A stretch of DNA of 49,658 nt from contig DYPP01000010.1 of the NCBI GenBank assembly GCA_020719845.1, positions 1-49,658 of the forward strand, in the 5' to 3' direction. The translations under genes were made by a program, and so were the position numbers. The stretch comes from Treponema denticola (GTDB lineage: Bacteria > Spirochaetota > Spirochaetia > Treponematales > Breznakiellaceae). This document shows positions 29,857-39,966 of this stretch, one piece after another; positions within the stretch are counted from its first letter, which is position 1; every line of letters starts with the position of its first letter. A model generated the notes under the pieces. The model saw only the letters and a list, made by a program, of their open reading frames with translations, was not told the DNA's origin and ran no database searches.

Positions 29857-30165
29857 ATGGATGATCAGGATGTACTGCAGCATTTGTTGGCCGTGGAATC
29901 CGCCGCGGCCGCTCTGGTGGACGACGCCCAGCAAGAAGCCGATCGCCGGATAGCGGAATCTGAAAAAAAAGTACGCCAGACGCATGACGAACAGTACGGA
30001 TCCCGCCTGGCGGCTCTGGAAGCCGAATATCTCCGCCACGAGGCGGACACGGGAGCCGAATATCGCCGTACCCTCGATCAATACCGCCGGGCCCAGGAAG
30101 ACCTCGCCGTAGACGAACGACGCTTCGCCGAGCTTCTGGGCCGATTCCTTTTGGGAGACCGATAG
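29857..30165 (+). CDS. V-type ATPase peripheral stalk subunit, G/H-like
   Basis: The 102-aa product is one long charged helix rich in alanine, glutamate and arginine, as in the G/H subunit that pairs with subunit E in the peripheral stalk. Identification rests on the coiled-coil pattern, size and its place at the head of the V-ATPase genes rather than on residue motifs. The next gene begins one base after its stop. Confidence 0.75.
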   Translation: MDDQDVLQHLLAVESAAAALVDDAQQEADRRIAESEKKVRQTHDEQYGSRLAALEAEYLRHEADTGAEYRRTLDQYRRAQEDLAVDERRFAELLGRFLLGDR

Positions 30166-30166
30166 G

Positions 30167-31168
30167 GTGACCACCTCCGGGGAGCGGGCCTACGCCTACG
30201 CCAAGGCCTGCGGCATCCTGGGTAAATCCTTTATCGGGCCCCGGATTGCCCGGTTGGCCGGCATCGCGCGGCTCTCCGACCTAGACCGGCTGATTTTTGC
30301 CGCAAAAACCGTCGAACTGCCGGAACGGGAACTGCTGGTCGACCTGGAGCGACGGATCAGCCGCCGTACCATCGGACAGATTCTGGCTTTGGTCGCCAAC
30401 TATCCCCGGCTTCCGGACCTGCTGGAGCGGTTGATCCGGGCCTGGGAGTACGCGGATGTAAAAACCGCGCTCAACGCCCGGTCGGCTGATGGGATATCCC
30501 CGCCAGAGTCGACGGACCTCGGCCGTCTCGGGACGGTGGATTTTTCGGCCTACCCGGACCTGAAAGCCATGCTGCGGGGTACGGAATTCGACTGGGTAGC
30601 TCAAAACCAGACGCCGGCGGCGATGGCGGTGCAGACCGAACTGGACCAGCGCTACTACCATTCGTTGTGGGAAGCCCTGCGGAAGACTCCCCGGGGAGAA
30701 CGCGTCTATACCGAGCGGCTGTTGGCGGAAGAGATCAGCCTGAAAAATTGCGCCTGGGCTTTGCGGCTGCGGGTGTACTACGACTATCCGGAAGCCGAAA
30801 TCCGGAAGAACCTGGTGGATCTACCCTACTCGGGCGGTTCCTTGCAGGACGACGCGCTGGCGACCCTGAGCCGGGCGGTGGATCAGCGCTCCGAGTGGCG
30901 CGGCTGGAACCGGGAATACCTGCTGAATCCGGAAAAGCCCGGCGAAGCCTGGCGCGTCGATCCACGCTGCGTCCAGAACGCCGCGGCCAACCGTTTGTAC
31001 CGGCAGGCCCGACTCTATTTTCGCCGCCGCCCCTTTACCCTGGATTCGACGGCCTGTTTCATCAAATTGAAGCAGTTTGAAGAAAACCTGCTGACCAGCG
31101 TCGCCGAAGGCCTGGCGCTGGGGCTATCTTCCCGGGACGTACTGAGCCTGCTGGAGGTTCGCGCATGA
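30167..31168 (+). CDS. atpC: V-type ATPase subunit C (AtpC/NtpC)
   Basis: Subunit C (eukaryotic d, AC39 family) is the cap linking the central rotor to the membrane ring. The 333-aa all-helical product has the usual length and the tyrosine/arginine-rich repeats of the family. The start is GTG at 30167. It overlaps subunit I by ATGA. The assignment is supported by gene order. Confidence 0.85.
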   Translation: MTTSGERAYAYAKACGILGKSFIGPRIARLAGIARLSDLDRLIFAAKTVELPERELLVDLERRISRRTIGQILALVANYPRLPDLLERLIRAWEYADVKTALNARSADGISPPESTDLGRLGTVDFSAYPDLKAMLRGTEFDWVAQNQTPAAMAVQTELDQRYYHSLWEALRKTPRGERVYTERLLAEEISLKNCAWALRLRVYYDYPEAEIRKNLVDLPYSGGSLQDDALATLSRAVDQRSEWRGWNREYLLNPEKPGEAWRVDPRCVQNAAANRLYRQARLYFRRRPFTLDSTACFIKLKQFEENLLTSVAEGLALGLSSRDVLSLLEVRA

Positions 31169-33168
31169 TTCGGCCGCGCCGCATGAAACGCCTGGAACTG
31201 ACCCTGCTCCGCCACGACGCGGACCGGATAATCGAATATCTGGGACGCCGGGGCGTGATGCACCTGTCCTCCGAAGAGCCGGCGGCGGAAAATACAGACG
31301 GCGGCGACACGGCGCGGCGGATGGCGGCGGTGATCGAAACGTTAACCTCCCAAGCCGCGTATCTGGACGTCGCCCTTCCCGAAGAAATGGATGACCAGGT
31401 CGGGATGCCCGGGGCGGAGGATGAAGCGCTGTCCACCCGCATCATGGACCGGATCGCCGCCCTGCGGGCGAACGAACTGGCGGTCATGGACGAAAAAAGG
31501 AAGCTGGAAGAAGCCCTGGGCGAAGCCCAGGCTTTTTCCAATCTGAAGGCGCCCTTTGCGGAGCTGGATCAGCTTTCTTACCTGACGCTGCGCATCGGGC
31601 GTCTGGATCCGGACAAGCGGCGGTCCCTGCAAGAAAACCTGGGCGACCGGGCGGTGGTGATTCCCCTGGGGGAAGGGGACCGGGTCTTGGCTGCGGCATC
31701 CCGCAAAGGCCGCTTTGCCCTGGATACGGAGCTGAAGAATTCGGATTTTACCCCCTTGGTCATTCCCGAAGGGTTCATGGGCGTGCCCGATGAGCTTACT
31801 GCGGGCTTAAGCCAACGTCTGGGCGACCTGGATATCCGGCTGTCCGGGCTGGCGGCCGAAAAGCGGCAGGCCGCCGCCGAGTACGGCCCCCTGCTGCTGC
31901 GCCTGCATTCTTCCTACCGCATGGCCATGGCCGTCGAACGGCTCAAGTCCCGGCTTCAGGCCACCAAAAACGCCCTCAGCCTGAGCGGCTGGGTGCCGGC
32001 GGATACGGTCAAAAGCCTGGTCGCCGACCTGCTGCGCCTCAGCGGCGGCCGGCTGGCGGTCCGCGCCTACGATCCGGAGGAACGGAAAGAAATTCAGGAT
32101 GGCCGCGAGAAGGTGCCGGTTTCGCTCCAGCACGGGGCCTTCGTCAAAGGGTTCGAGGGGGTGGTTTTTTCTTACGGTGCCCCCCTGTACGGCACCATCG
32201 ATCCCACCTTTTTCGTCGCCCTGTCCTTTACCCTGCTGTTCGGCATCATGTTCGGCGACATGGGCCAGGGCGGGGTGCTCCTGCTGCTGGGAATCCTGGC
32301 GGGCAAGCGGGGCTGGCGGGCCCTGGCGGGCCTGCGTACCTTTTCCGTACCCCTGCAGGCGGTGGGCATCGCCTCCATGGTGGTGGGCTTCCTGGACGGC
32401 GAGGTTTTTTCCAACGAACACCTGCTGATCCGTCCCACCCGGGCCATCACCGGCTTGCTGACGGGCGTACCGACGGACCGCATCCTGCATCTGATGCCCG
32501 AAAAGGGCAACCTGGAACGGTTGTTCCTGTTTTTCGCCTTCACCGTCGGGGTGGGAGTCCTGATCAACTCCATCGGCCTGATCATCAACATCATCAATCA
32601 GTGTACGCTCCGCCGTTGGGAACACGCGTTTTTTTCCAAGACTGGTTTAGCCGGGGCTTTGCTGTTCTGGTACGCCCTTTTCATGGGCGTCCGCCTGGCG
32701 CTGGGCGGGACTTTTGCCTGGTTCGACGCCGTCGGCCTGGCCCTGCCGGCGACGGCGCTATTTCTGGGCCCCGCCCTGTGGCGTCTGCTCAGCCGGGAAC
32801 GGCCGGTCTTCAAGGACGGTTTTCTGGTGTTCTTGATGGAGGGCTTTGTCGAGCTGCTGGAATCGGTCACCTCCTATACGTCCAATACGGTCAGTTTTTT
32901 GCGGGTGGGCGCCTTTGCCCTGTCCCACGCGGTGCTGTCGTTCATCGTGTTCAGCCTGGCCGACATGGTTTCCGGAGCCGGTTTCGGCGGCCCGGTGTTT
33001 TCTTTTTTGGTATTGCTCCTGGGCAACGCCATCATTATCCTGCTTGAGGGCATGATCGTCGCCATCCAGGTGGTGCGTCTGCAATATTACGAGTTCTTCA
33101 GTAAATTCTTTACCGAGACGGGCGTGGAATTCGCGCCGTTCCGATTTCGCCGGGAGGTTCAGGAATGA
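31165..33168 (+). CDS. atpI: V-type ATPase subunit I (membrane stator)
   Basis: Subunit I corresponds to eukaryotic subunit a and forms the ion half-channels. The 667-aa product has a soluble N-terminal half with coiled coils (about 1-330) and a C-terminal half with seven to eight membrane helices. Conserved segments visible are LLFGIMFGDMGQGG and, near the end, TSNTVSFLRVGAFALSHA, which holds the functional arginine. It is coupled to subunit C and to subunit K by ATGA overlaps. Confidence 0.95.
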   Translation: MIRPRRMKRLELTLLRHDADRIIEYLGRRGVMHLSSEEPAAENTDGGDTARRMAAVIETLTSQAAYLDVALPEEMDDQVGMPGAEDEALSTRIMDRIAALRANELAVMDEKRKLEEALGEAQAFSNLKAPFAELDQLSYLTLRIGRLDPDKRRSLQENLGDRAVVIPLGEGDRVLAAASRKGRFALDTELKNSDFTPLVIPEGFMGVPDELTAGLSQRLGDLDIRLSGLAAEKRQAAAEYGPLLLRLHSSYRMAMAVERLKSRLQATKNALSLSGWVPADTVKSLVADLLRLSGGRLAVRAYDPEERKEIQDGREKVPVSLQHGAFVKGFEGVVFSYGAPLYGTIDPTFFVALSFTLLFGIMFGDMGQGGVLLLLGILAGKRGWRALAGLRTFSVPLQAVGIASMVVGFLDGEVFSNEHLLIRPTRAITGLLTGVPTDRILHLMPEKGNLERLFLFFAFTVGVGVLINSIGLIINIINQCTLRRWEHAFFSKTGLAGALLFWYALFMGVRLALGGTFAWFDAVGLALPATALFLGPALWRLLSRERPVFKDGFLVFLMEGFVELLESVTSYTSNTVSFLRVGAFALSHAVLSFIVFSLADMVSGAGFGGPVFSFLVLLLGNAIIILLEGMIVAIQVVRLQYYEFFSKFFTETGVEFAPFRFRREVQE

Positions 33169-33464
33169 AACGTTCACTTATCGTCATCGCCCTTGCTTTG
33201 CTCGCCCTGTCGGGGGCGCACGCCCAGGAAGCCGCCCAGACCGCCGCCGGCACCGTGCTGGCCTGGAAGTATATCGCCGCAGCGCTGGCGGTGGGCATTT
33301 CCAGCATCGCCGGCGGCCTGGCGGTCGGCCAGATCGGCGCCGCCGCCATGGGCGCCATGAGCGAGAACCCGGAACTCTCCGGCAAGGCGCTGCCCTACGC
33401 CGGCCTGGCGGAAGGGATCTGTCTTTGGGGCTTCCTGGTGGCGCTCTTTATCCTGCTCATCTGA
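33165..33464 (+). CDS. atpK: V-type ATPase subunit K (ion-binding ring)
   Basis: This 99-aa proteolipid forms the rotor ring. It has an N-terminal signal-like helix (ending ALSGAHAQ), then a single two-helix hairpin. Helix one has GGLAVGQIGAAAMG and helix two has the ion-binding glutamate E83 (YAGLAEGICLWGF). Q56 in helix one is a residue used in sodium coordination in some rings, but the position after E83 is glycine rather than serine or threonine, so proton versus sodium use is unresolved. It has one hairpin, shorter than the doubled NtpK of Enterococcus. Confidence 0.95.
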   Translation: MKRSLIVIALALLALSGAHAQEAAQTAAGTVLAWKYIAAALAVGISSIAGGLAVGQIGAAAMGAMSENPELSGKALPYAGLAEGICLWGFLVALFILLI

Positions 33465-33467
33465 GCC

Positions 33468-33809
33468 GTGGATTATTATTGCATCGGCGACGCCGAGCTG
33501 GCGACGGCTTTCCGCTTTGTCGGCATCGAGGGTACGCCGGTCTCTTCCCCGGCTGAAGCCCTGTCCGCTTTCCGCCGCCTGACCGAAGGCTACGTGGAGG
33601 GCGCGGAAACGGTGCTGCCCGGCGCGCTGTCCTGCCGGGTCCTCATCCTGACCGAAGAAGCGGCGGATTGGCTGGGTCAAACCCTGACCGACTGGCAGTT
33701 GTCCGGCCGCTATCCGTTGGTGGTGGAGATCCCGGGCCTGATGGGCAAGCTCCCGGGGCGCAAAACCCTGGTGGACGCCATCCGGGAAGCGATTGGAGTA
33801 CGGGTGTAA
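33468..33809 (+). CDS. atpF: V-type ATPase subunit F
   Basis: Subunit F is a small central-stalk protein. The 113-aa product has the alternating alpha/beta pattern and the conserved C-terminal VEIPGLMGK region. The start is GTG at 33468, three bases after the subunit K stop, with no strong Shine-Dalgarno, consistent with translational coupling. Confidence 0.85.
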   Translation: MDYYCIGDAELATAFRFVGIEGTPVSSPAEALSAFRRLTEGYVEGAETVLPGALSCRVLILTEEAADWLGQTLTDWQLSGRYPLVVEIPGLMGKLPGRKTLVDAIREAIGVRV

Positions 33810-33811
33810 GC

Positions 33812-34414
33812 ATGGAAGAACTGCGATCTACCGAAACCCTGGACCGGGAAATCCTGGAGGATGCCCGCAAAAAGGCCGACCGGATCCTCAAGACCGCCGA
33901 ACAGGCGCTGCGCGCCGGCGCGGAGGCGGGGGAAAACAAAACCCGGGCCGCCGTCGCCGAGCTGGAACGCCTGCACGCCGAACGGATGGCCCGGCGGACC
34001 AAGGACGGCTATGCCCGGCTGCCGCTGGACCAGCGTCGGATCCGCTCCGAACGGACCGACCGGAAGCTGCGGGCCGCCGCGGATTCCTACCTGGCGGCGC
34101 TGCCCCGGGAAAAGCTGCTGTCCCTTCTTTCCGGTGAATTGGCGCTGCGCCGGGACGCCTTGCCGTCCGCGGACATCCGGGTCGATGCCCGCGGGCTGCG
34201 CCGGGAAGAAGCCGCGGCGCTCCTGGAAAGTTCGCTGGCCGACCGGCAGTGGAGCCTCGAAAGCCAGACCGCCGAAGGGCCCATGGAACTGCAGCTGGAC
34301 GCGCCGGACGTGCGGGTTACCGCTTCTGTCCCGGCGCTGGTGGAGGATGTCCTTGCCGACAAGCGCGCCGAGCTGGTTACGGCGCTGTTCGGAGCGGAGG
34401 CCACCGATGATTGA
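33812..34414 (+). CDS. atpE: V-type ATPase subunit E
   Basis: Subunit E pairs with the G/H subunit in the peripheral stalk. The 200-aa product has a long N-terminal coiled coil (about 8-80) and a globular C-terminal domain, as in the family. The ATG at 33812 follows the subunit F stop by two bases. Its end overlaps the start of subunit A by eight bases. Confidence 0.88.
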   Translation: MEELRSTETLDREILEDARKKADRILKTAEQALRAGAEAGENKTRAAVAELERLHAERMARRTKDGYARLPLDQRRIRSERTDRKLRAAADSYLAALPREKLLSLLSGELALRRDALPSADIRVDARGLRREEAAALLESSLADRQWSLESQTAEGPMELQLDAPDVRVTASVPALVEDVLADKRAELVTALFGAEATDD

Positions 34415-36197
34415 AGGTCATGTTCGCCGCGTCTCGGGGCCGATCATCCGGGCTAGCGGGCTGGGCAGCGCGGGGCTGTTCGACGTGGTCGAGGTCGGGG
34501 ATAACCGCATCATCGGCGAGATCGTCCGGCTGGAAGGCCAGGAAGCGATCATCCAGGTCTACGAAGACGACACGGGCCTCAAGATCGGCGCTGCGGCCCG
34601 CTCTACCGGGCGGCCCTTGTCGGTGCTGCTGGGGCCGGGCCTGATCGGCACCATCTACGACGGCATCCAGCGCCCGCTGGAAGCCCTCTACCGCCAGGAC
34701 GGCGCCTTTCTGCAGCCCGGCGCCCGGGGCGAAGCGCTGGACGGCAAGCGGCTGTGGCGTTTTGTGCCCGATCCGGCTTTGGCGGAACGCCTGGGGCGGG
34801 GCGAAAAGATCGCCGCCACCGCGGGTCTGGTCCTGGGCACGGTCAAAGAAACGGAAAGCATTACCTGCAAGATCATGGTGCCCCCCGGCGGCGCCGGCGG
34901 CCTGCTGACCGAATTGAAGGCCGAGGCCGACTGCACCATCACCGAGCCCATCGGCCGCAGCGACACCGGCACGGACTTTTTGTTGGCCCAGTGGTGGCCG
35001 GTGCGGCTGGCCCGGCCCAGCGCGCGCAAGCTGGCGCCGGACCGCCCGCTGGTTACGGGGTTGCGGGTCATCGACGTGTTCTTTCCCCTTTCCAAGGGCG
35101 GCACCGCGGCCATTCCCGGCGGCTTCGGGACGGGCAAGACCATGACCCAGCATTCGGTGGCCAAATGGTGCGACGCCGACGTCATCGTCTATATCGGCTG
35201 CGGCGAACGGGGCAACGAGATGACCGACGTGCTCACCGAATTCCCCCGACTGATCGATCCCCGCACCGGGCGGTCGCTGATGGAGCGGACCATCCTGATC
35301 GCCAACACGTCCAACATGCCCGTGGCCGCCCGGGAGGTTTCCATCTACACCGGCGTCAGTCTGGCCGAGTTCTACCGGGACATGGGCTACCACGTGGCCA
35401 TCATGGCGGATTCCACCAGCCGTTGGGCCGAGGCCCTGCGGGAACTTTCGGGCCGCATGGAAGAAATGCCCGCGGAAGAAGGTTTTCCCGCCTACCTGCC
35501 CACCCGGCTGGCGGAATTCTACGAACGCGCCGGCCGGGTGGATACGCTCAACGGCGTGGAAGGGTCGGTGACCATCATCGGCGCGGTCTCGCCGCCCGGA
35601 GGCGACTTTTCCGAGCCCGTCACCCAGCACACCAAACGTTTCATCCGTTGCTTTTGGGCCCTGGACCGGGACCTGGCCAACGCCCGCCACTATCCGGCCA
35701 TCAGCTGGATCGACAGCTATTCGGAATACGCCGAAGAAGTCCAGGATTGGTGGGAGCGGGTCAATCCCGCCTGGCCGCAGGTGCGCCGGGCCGCCCTGGA
35801 TTTGCTGAAGAAGGAACAGCGGCTGTCGGAAATCGTCCGGCTGATCGGTCCCGACGCCCTGCCCGACGACCAACGCCTGGTCCTGCTCAGCGCCGACATC
35901 GTCAAGAACGGCTATCTGCAGCAGAATTCCTTTGACGACGTGGACATGTTCTGCGCCCCGGCCAAGCAGGTGCGTCTTTTGGAGTTGATGATGGCTTTTC
36001 ATGAGCAGGCCATGACCATCATCAAGCTGGGCGCGCCCCTGACCAAGATCGCCTCCCTGCCGGTCCGGGAACGGCTTTCCCGCCTCAAAAGCGAGGTGTC
36101 GAACGAAGACGACGCGGCGCTGACCGCCTTTGAGCGGGACATGCGCCAAGCCCTGGAAACGCTGGAGCGGGGCTACCGCGCCAAGGAGTCCCTATGA
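34407..36197 (+). CDS. atpA: V-type ATPase catalytic subunit A
   Basis: This is the nucleotide-hydrolysing subunit, 596 aa. The P-loop is GGFGTGKT at about 238-245, preceded by the [10 protein letters not shown] segment, with the large non-homologous region (about 110-190) characteristic of V-type A subunits. The Walker B region, [11 protein letters not shown] and the conserved [16 protein letters not shown] are present. The ATG at 34407 overlaps the end of subunit E. Subunit B overlaps its stop by ATGA. Confidence 0.98.
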   Translation: MIEGHVRRVSGPIIRASGLGSAGLFDVVEVGDNRIIGEIVRLEGQEAIIQVYEDDTGLKIGAAARSTGRPLSVLLGPGLIGTIYDGIQRPLEALYRQDGAFLQPGARGEALDGKRLWRFVPDPALAERLGRGEKIAATAGLVLGTVKETESITCKIMVPPGGAGGLLTELKAEADCTITEPIGRSDTGTDFLLAQWWPVRLARPSARKLAPDRPLVTGLRVIDVFFPLSKGGTAAIPGGFGTGKTMTQHSVAKWCDADVIVYIGCGERGNEMTDVLTEFPRLIDPRTGRSLMERTILIANTSNMPVAAREVSIYTGVSLAEFYRDMGYHVAIMADSTSRWAEALRELSGRMEEMPAEEGFPAYLPTRLAEFYERAGRVDTLNGVEGSVTIIGAVSPPGGDFSEPVTQHTKRFIRCFWALDRDLANARHYPAISWIDSYSEYAEEVQDWWERVNPAWPQVRRAALDLLKKEQRLSEIVRLIGPDALPDDQRLVLLSADIVKNGYLQQNSFDDVDMFCAPAKQVRLLELMMAFHEQAMTIIKLGAPLTKIASLPVRERLSRLKSEVSNEDDAALTAFERDMRQALETLERGYRAKESL

Positions 36198-37645
36198 GGG
36201 GAGTGGAATACCGGCATCTTTCCCGGATCGAAGGCCCGGTGGTGGTTACCAAGCGCAGCGCCGGCGTCGGCTTCGGCGAAGTCGCGGCGGTGTACGACCG
36301 CTCCGGCGGACGCCGCATGGGCCGGGTGGTGGACCTGAGCGCAGACTGGGCGGCGATCCAGATTTTCGGCTCCAGCACGGGGCTTTCCGCCGAAGATTCC
36401 CGGGTGGAATATCTGGGGCGTCCCATGGAGCTGCGGGTCGGCCCGGGACTGCTGGGCCGGGTGTTCGACGGCCTCGGCCGCCCTGCCGACGGCTACGGCG
36501 AAATATTTTCTTCCCACCGGCGGGACATCAACGGGCTGCCCATCAATCCCTACGCCCGGACCTATCCCCGGGACTTCATCCAGACCGGCGTCTCCGCCAT
36601 CGACGGCATGAACACGCTGATCCGGGGCCAAAAACTGCCCATTTTTTCCGGCAACGGCCTGGCGCATAACCGGCTGGCCGCCCAGATCGTCAGGCAGGCT
36701 AAAATCCGCAGCGCGGATGAAAATTTTGTGGTCGTCTTCTGCGCCATGGGCGTCAAATACGACGTGGCCCGCTTCTTCCTGGACGATTTTGAACGCTCCG
36801 GCGTGCTGGCCAACGTGGTGGTCTATCTGTCCCTGGCCGATGCGCCGTCCATCGAACGCCTGGTCGCCCCCCGCTGCGCGTTGACTGCGGCGGAGTACCT
36901 GGCCTACGAGCGGAACATGCACGTGCTGGTGGTGATGACCGACATGACCAACTACTGCGAAGCCCTGCGGGAAGTCTCCTCCATCCGGGGCGAAGTGCCC
37001 AGCCGCAAGGGGTATCCGGGCTACCTGTACTCGGATCTGGCGTCCCTCTACGAGCGGGCGGGCAAGATCGAAGGCTCCTCCGGGTCCATCACCCAGATTC
37101 CCATCCTGACCATGCCCAACGACGACATCAGCCATCCCATCCCGGATCTTTCCGGCTACATCACCGAAGGCCAGATCGTGCTGGACCGGGAACTGGCCCA
37201 GCGGGGCATCTATCCTCCGGTGGCCGGATTGCCCAGCCTGTCCCGGCTGATGAAGGACGGCATCGGTCCGGGCATGACCCGGGAAGACCACAAGGACGTC
37301 TCCAGCCAGCTCTTCGCCGCCTATTCCCGGCTCAAGGCGGTGCGCAATTTGGCGTCCATCATCGGGGAAGAGGAGCTTTCGGCGGCGGACAAGCGCTATC
37401 TGGCCTTCGGCGAGCGCTTTGAGCAGGATTTCCTGTCCCAGGGCGTCGACGAGGACCGCAGCATCGAGCGCACCCTGGATCTGGGCTGGAAAATCCTGTC
37501 CGTCCTGCCCCGGGACGAACTGCTGCGCATCAAGCCTGAATTCATCGAGAAATACCTGGCCCAAGCCGGCCGGGACGAAAGGGACCTGGTGGACGAAGAA
37601 CCAGAAGACGCCCGGCTGCGCAGCGCGGGACACGGAGGCTGGTAA
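36194..37645 (+). CDS. atpB: V-type ATPase regulatory subunit B
   Basis: This non-catalytic subunit alternates with A in the hexamer. The 483-aa product has the family start ([12 protein letters not shown]), the degenerate nucleotide loop SGNGLAHN in place of a P-loop, and the conserved [20 protein letters not shown] segment. Gene order and length agree. It is coupled to A (ATGA) and to D (TAATG). Confidence 0.97.
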   Translation: MRGVEYRHLSRIEGPVVVTKRSAGVGFGEVAAVYDRSGGRRMGRVVDLSADWAAIQIFGSSTGLSAEDSRVEYLGRPMELRVGPGLLGRVFDGLGRPADGYGEIFSSHRRDINGLPINPYARTYPRDFIQTGVSAIDGMNTLIRGQKLPIFSGNGLAHNRLAAQIVRQAKIRSADENFVVVFCAMGVKYDVARFFLDDFERSGVLANVVVYLSLADAPSIERLVAPRCALTAAEYLAYERNMHVLVVMTDMTNYCEALREVSSIRGEVPSRKGYPGYLYSDLASLYERAGKIEGSSGSITQIPILTMPNDDISHPIPDLSGYITEGQIVLDRELAQRGIYPPVAGLPSLSRLMKDGIGPGMTREDHKDVSSQLFAAYSRLKAVRNLASIIGEEELSAADKRYLAFGERFEQDFLSQGVDEDRSIERTLDLGWKILSVLPRDELLRIKPEFIEKYLAQAGRDERDLVDEEPEDARLRSAGHGGW

Positions 37646-38268
37646 TGGCCCGCGAGGCGATCGCCCCGACCAAGAGCAACCTGCTCCGGGTAAAGGAACG
37701 GCTGGCCACCGCCGAGCAGGGCTACGACCTGCTGGAGCAGAAGCGGGAGATCCTGGTCATGGAACTGATGCGCACCGTTGAAGAAGTGAAGATGCTGGAA
37801 CGGGATCTGGCCCGCCGGGTGGAAACCGCCTATCCGGCGCTCAAACGGATGCTGGTGGTCGTCGGACGGGAACGGGCGCAGCGGCTTTCCCGGAACGTCC
37901 ATTACCGCTTTGAAATGCGCGAAAAGCGGGTCGTTCTGGCGGGAATGAACCTGCCCGGCCTGGAAGTTCGCCTGCCGGAGGCGGAACTTGCCTATTCCCC
38001 GGCGAATTCGTTTGCGGAATGTGATGAAACTGTGGTAGAATTCTTTCAGTTGCTGAAGATTCTCACCGAGCTGGCGGGCGTGCGGACCATTGCTTGGCGT
38101 TTGGCCCGGGAAGTACGCAAAACCCAGCGGCGGGTGAACGCCCTGGAAAAGCAAGTTATTCCCACCGCCCGGGAAACCCGGTCTTTTATCGAGGCCGCGC
38201 TGGAAGAACGGGAGCGGGAGTCGTTTTTTTCGAGCAAATTGTTGAAAAGGAAGGCCGGCAAGGAATGA
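37645..38268 (+). CDS. atpD: V-type ATPase subunit D
   Basis: Subunit D is the central rotor shaft. The 207-aa product starts with the family signature (PTKSNLLRVKERL) and is two long antiparallel coiled-coil arms around a short hinge region. It ends with a basic tail. Its ATG overlaps the B stop by one base, and it closes the V-ATPase set. Confidence 0.96.
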   Translation: MAREAIAPTKSNLLRVKERLATAEQGYDLLEQKREILVMELMRTVEEVKMLERDLARRVETAYPALKRMLVVVGRERAQRLSRNVHYRFEMREKRVVLAGMNLPGLEVRLPEAELAYSPANSFAECDETVVEFFQLLKILTELAGVRTIAWRLAREVRKTQRRVNALEKQVIPTARETRSFIEAALEERERESFFSSKLLKRKAGKE

Positions 38269-38750
38269 TGAAACCACTCTTTTCCAACATCGTCGTCGCC
38301 GTCTCCGGTTCCGACGCGTCCATCCACGCCGCCAAGTACGCGATCATCATGGCCAAGCTGTACCGTTGCCGGGTGTCGGCGGTCTACGTGGTGGATACGG
38401 CCACCATCCGCCAGCTGACCTTGAGCAAGATATTCATCCAGGAAGAAAGCCAGGAATATGAGCGCAGCCTGGAGGCCAACGGCGAACGGTATCTTTCGTT
38501 CATCGAAGAACTAGCCCGGGTCAAGGGCGTCAAGGTGGAACGGGAACTGCGCCGGGGCGCGGTGTACACGGAAATTCTGAGCGTGGCGGATGAAAAAAAG
38601 GCGGATCTGATCGTGCTCGGCGGTTGGGAAAAAGACCGCAGCGCCCGGGACATCATTTCCCATTCCCATCGGGAGATCATGGTGAACGCCCGGTGTTCGG
38701 TCTTTGTGGTCAAGGAACCCAATATCGATACCCTCTACAAGCAAGCCTGA
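38268..38750 (+). CDS. Universal stress protein (UspA) family
   Basis: The 160-aa product has the Usp alpha/beta fold pattern: NIVVAVSGSDASIHAAKYA at the start and LIVLGGW at the second strand motif. It does not show the canonical ATP motif G-x2-G-x9-G-S/T, so it may be of the non-ATP-binding type. ATG 38268 (overlapping the atpD stop) and ATG 38265 are both possible. It follows the ATPase genes directly, so it is likely in the same transcript and could act in energy stress, an inference. Confidence 0.88.
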   Translation: MKPLFSNIVVAVSGSDASIHAAKYAIIMAKLYRCRVSAVYVVDTATIRQLTLSKIFIQEESQEYERSLEANGERYLSFIEELARVKGVKVERELRRGAVYTEILSVADEKKADLIVLGGWEKDRSARDIISHSHREIMVNARCSVFVVKEPNIDTLYKQA

Positions 38751-38763
38751 CGGAGCGTCCAGG

Positions 38764-39171
38764 ATGAGAATCGCCGTGGTAAGCGCGCCGTCCGCCCGGG
38801 GAAAACCCGTTCCCTGCGTAGCGGCCCTGGTCAAGGGGATGGAAGCCATGGGGCACCGGGTCGACGTGGTGGACGCCTGGACCGAAGACGGCGGGCGTCT
38901 GCCGGGGTACGGATATGTCGCCGTGGTCGCCGAAGCGGTCTCCCTGTTCGGCGGAAAGATGCCCGTGGCGCTGGCCACCCTGCTTTCCGGCACCGGCGCC
39001 CTGGTCGGCAAGAAGAGCGCCGCCTTCCTGTGCAAGACCACGCCGCTGACCGGCAAGGCCTTGGCCAATCTGATGAAGATGATGGAAAAAGAAGGCATGT
39101 ACATCAATTGGTTCGACATTCTGGTCAACGCCGCGCAGGCGGAGGCCGTCGGCAAACGAATCGGGGCGTAA
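38764..39171 (+). CDS. Flavodoxin-like fold protein
   Basis: The 135-aa product begins MRIAVVSAPSARGKP, a beta strand and a phosphate-loop-like turn in the position of the flavodoxin FMN site. Alternating strands and helices follow (VAALVKGMEAMGHRVDVVDA, then GYVAVVAEAVSLFGGKMP). The loop lacks the classic T/S-x-T-G-N-T, so FMN binding is uncertain. It starts 13 bases after the Usp gene. No exact family is recognised. Confidence 0.65.
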   Translation: MRIAVVSAPSARGKPVPCVAALVKGMEAMGHRVDVVDAWTEDGGRLPGYGYVAVVAEAVSLFGGKMPVALATLLSGTGALVGKKSAAFLCKTTPLTGKALANLMKMMEKEGMYINWFDILVNAAQAEAVGKRIGA

Positions 39172-39180
39172 CGGATCGGC

Positions 39181-39957
39181 GTGGAAAACTATTACGAAAT
39201 ACTCGGCGTCGAAAAAAGCGCGGGCGCCAGGGAAATAAAAAAAGCGTATCGTCAACGGGCCAAGAAGGTGCACCCGGATATCGCCGGCGAAGCGGCGCAG
39301 CTGGAAATGCGGCGCCTGATCACGGCTTACGAGACCCTGTCCGACGAGGATCGGCGGGCTGAATACGACCGGGCCTACTTCCGCTTCGTCAAGACCTACA
39401 CCTTCGACTATCGCGCTTTTTTAAAAGAAAACGGCGACGACCCGGATAGTCAGGCCAAGCTCATTTTTTTTGACCTGCTGCACCTGGAAGAGGACGAAGC
39501 CCTGGCGGTCTGGCGCCGGCAGGGCGGCCTGGATTTTGCCCTGGACCGGCATCTGGAACGGGAAGACTGGATGGACTGTACCTTTATCCTGGCGGAAGAA
39601 CTGGACGAGCGGGGCGAGCACTATGAAGCCTTCCAGCTTTTGCTGGATCTGGTCAGGGAAGAACGGCGGCGGCCTTATTTCCGGCACTTCATCGGCGAGG
39701 TGGACGCCCTGGTCAAGGCTTTGGCCCGGGTCAAATTACCCCGGGTGCTGGACGACGCCGATTTGGTGGACTGTCTGGAAGAACTGATCGATGTGGGGTA
39801 TTCTCGACGGGATGAAGCCCGCTGGCTCCGGTCCATCGCTGAAGCCCTGCTGCGCCTGGGCGAACGCAACGAGGCCGCTGCGGCGCTGCAGGCGGCGCTG
39901 CAGCGCGACCCCGATCTGCCGAATATCGTCCGGATCCGCCGCGCCCTGGGCGTTTGA
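39181..39957 (+). CDS. J-domain protein with C-terminal helical repeats
   Basis: The 258-aa protein has an N-terminal J domain (about 3-68) with the HPD triad at 31-33, so it should stimulate DnaK ATPase. It lacks the glycine/phenylalanine and zinc regions of true DnaJ. The rest (about 90-258) is helical and TPR-like, which would select a particular client. The start is GTG at 39181. It is in line with the flavodoxin-like gene and methionine aminopeptidase. Confidence 0.88.
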   Translation: MENYYEILGVEKSAGAREIKKAYRQRAKKVHPDIAGEAAQLEMRRLITAYETLSDEDRRAEYDRAYFRFVKTYTFDYRAFLKENGDDPDSQAKLIFFDLLHLEEDEALAVWRRQGGLDFALDRHLEREDWMDCTFILAEELDERGEHYEAFQLLLDLVREERRRPYFRHFIGEVDALVKALARVKLPRVLDDADLVDCLEELIDVGYSRRDEARWLRSIAEALLRLGERNEAAAALQAALQRDPDLPNIVRIRRALGV

Positions 39958-39966
39958 GAGGTAATT

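Noticed and set aside
36194-37645. Subunit B as a frame-shifted or defective catalytic ATPase because it lacks a P-loop
   Set aside because: Loss of the P-loop is normal for V-type B subunits, which are non-catalytic.
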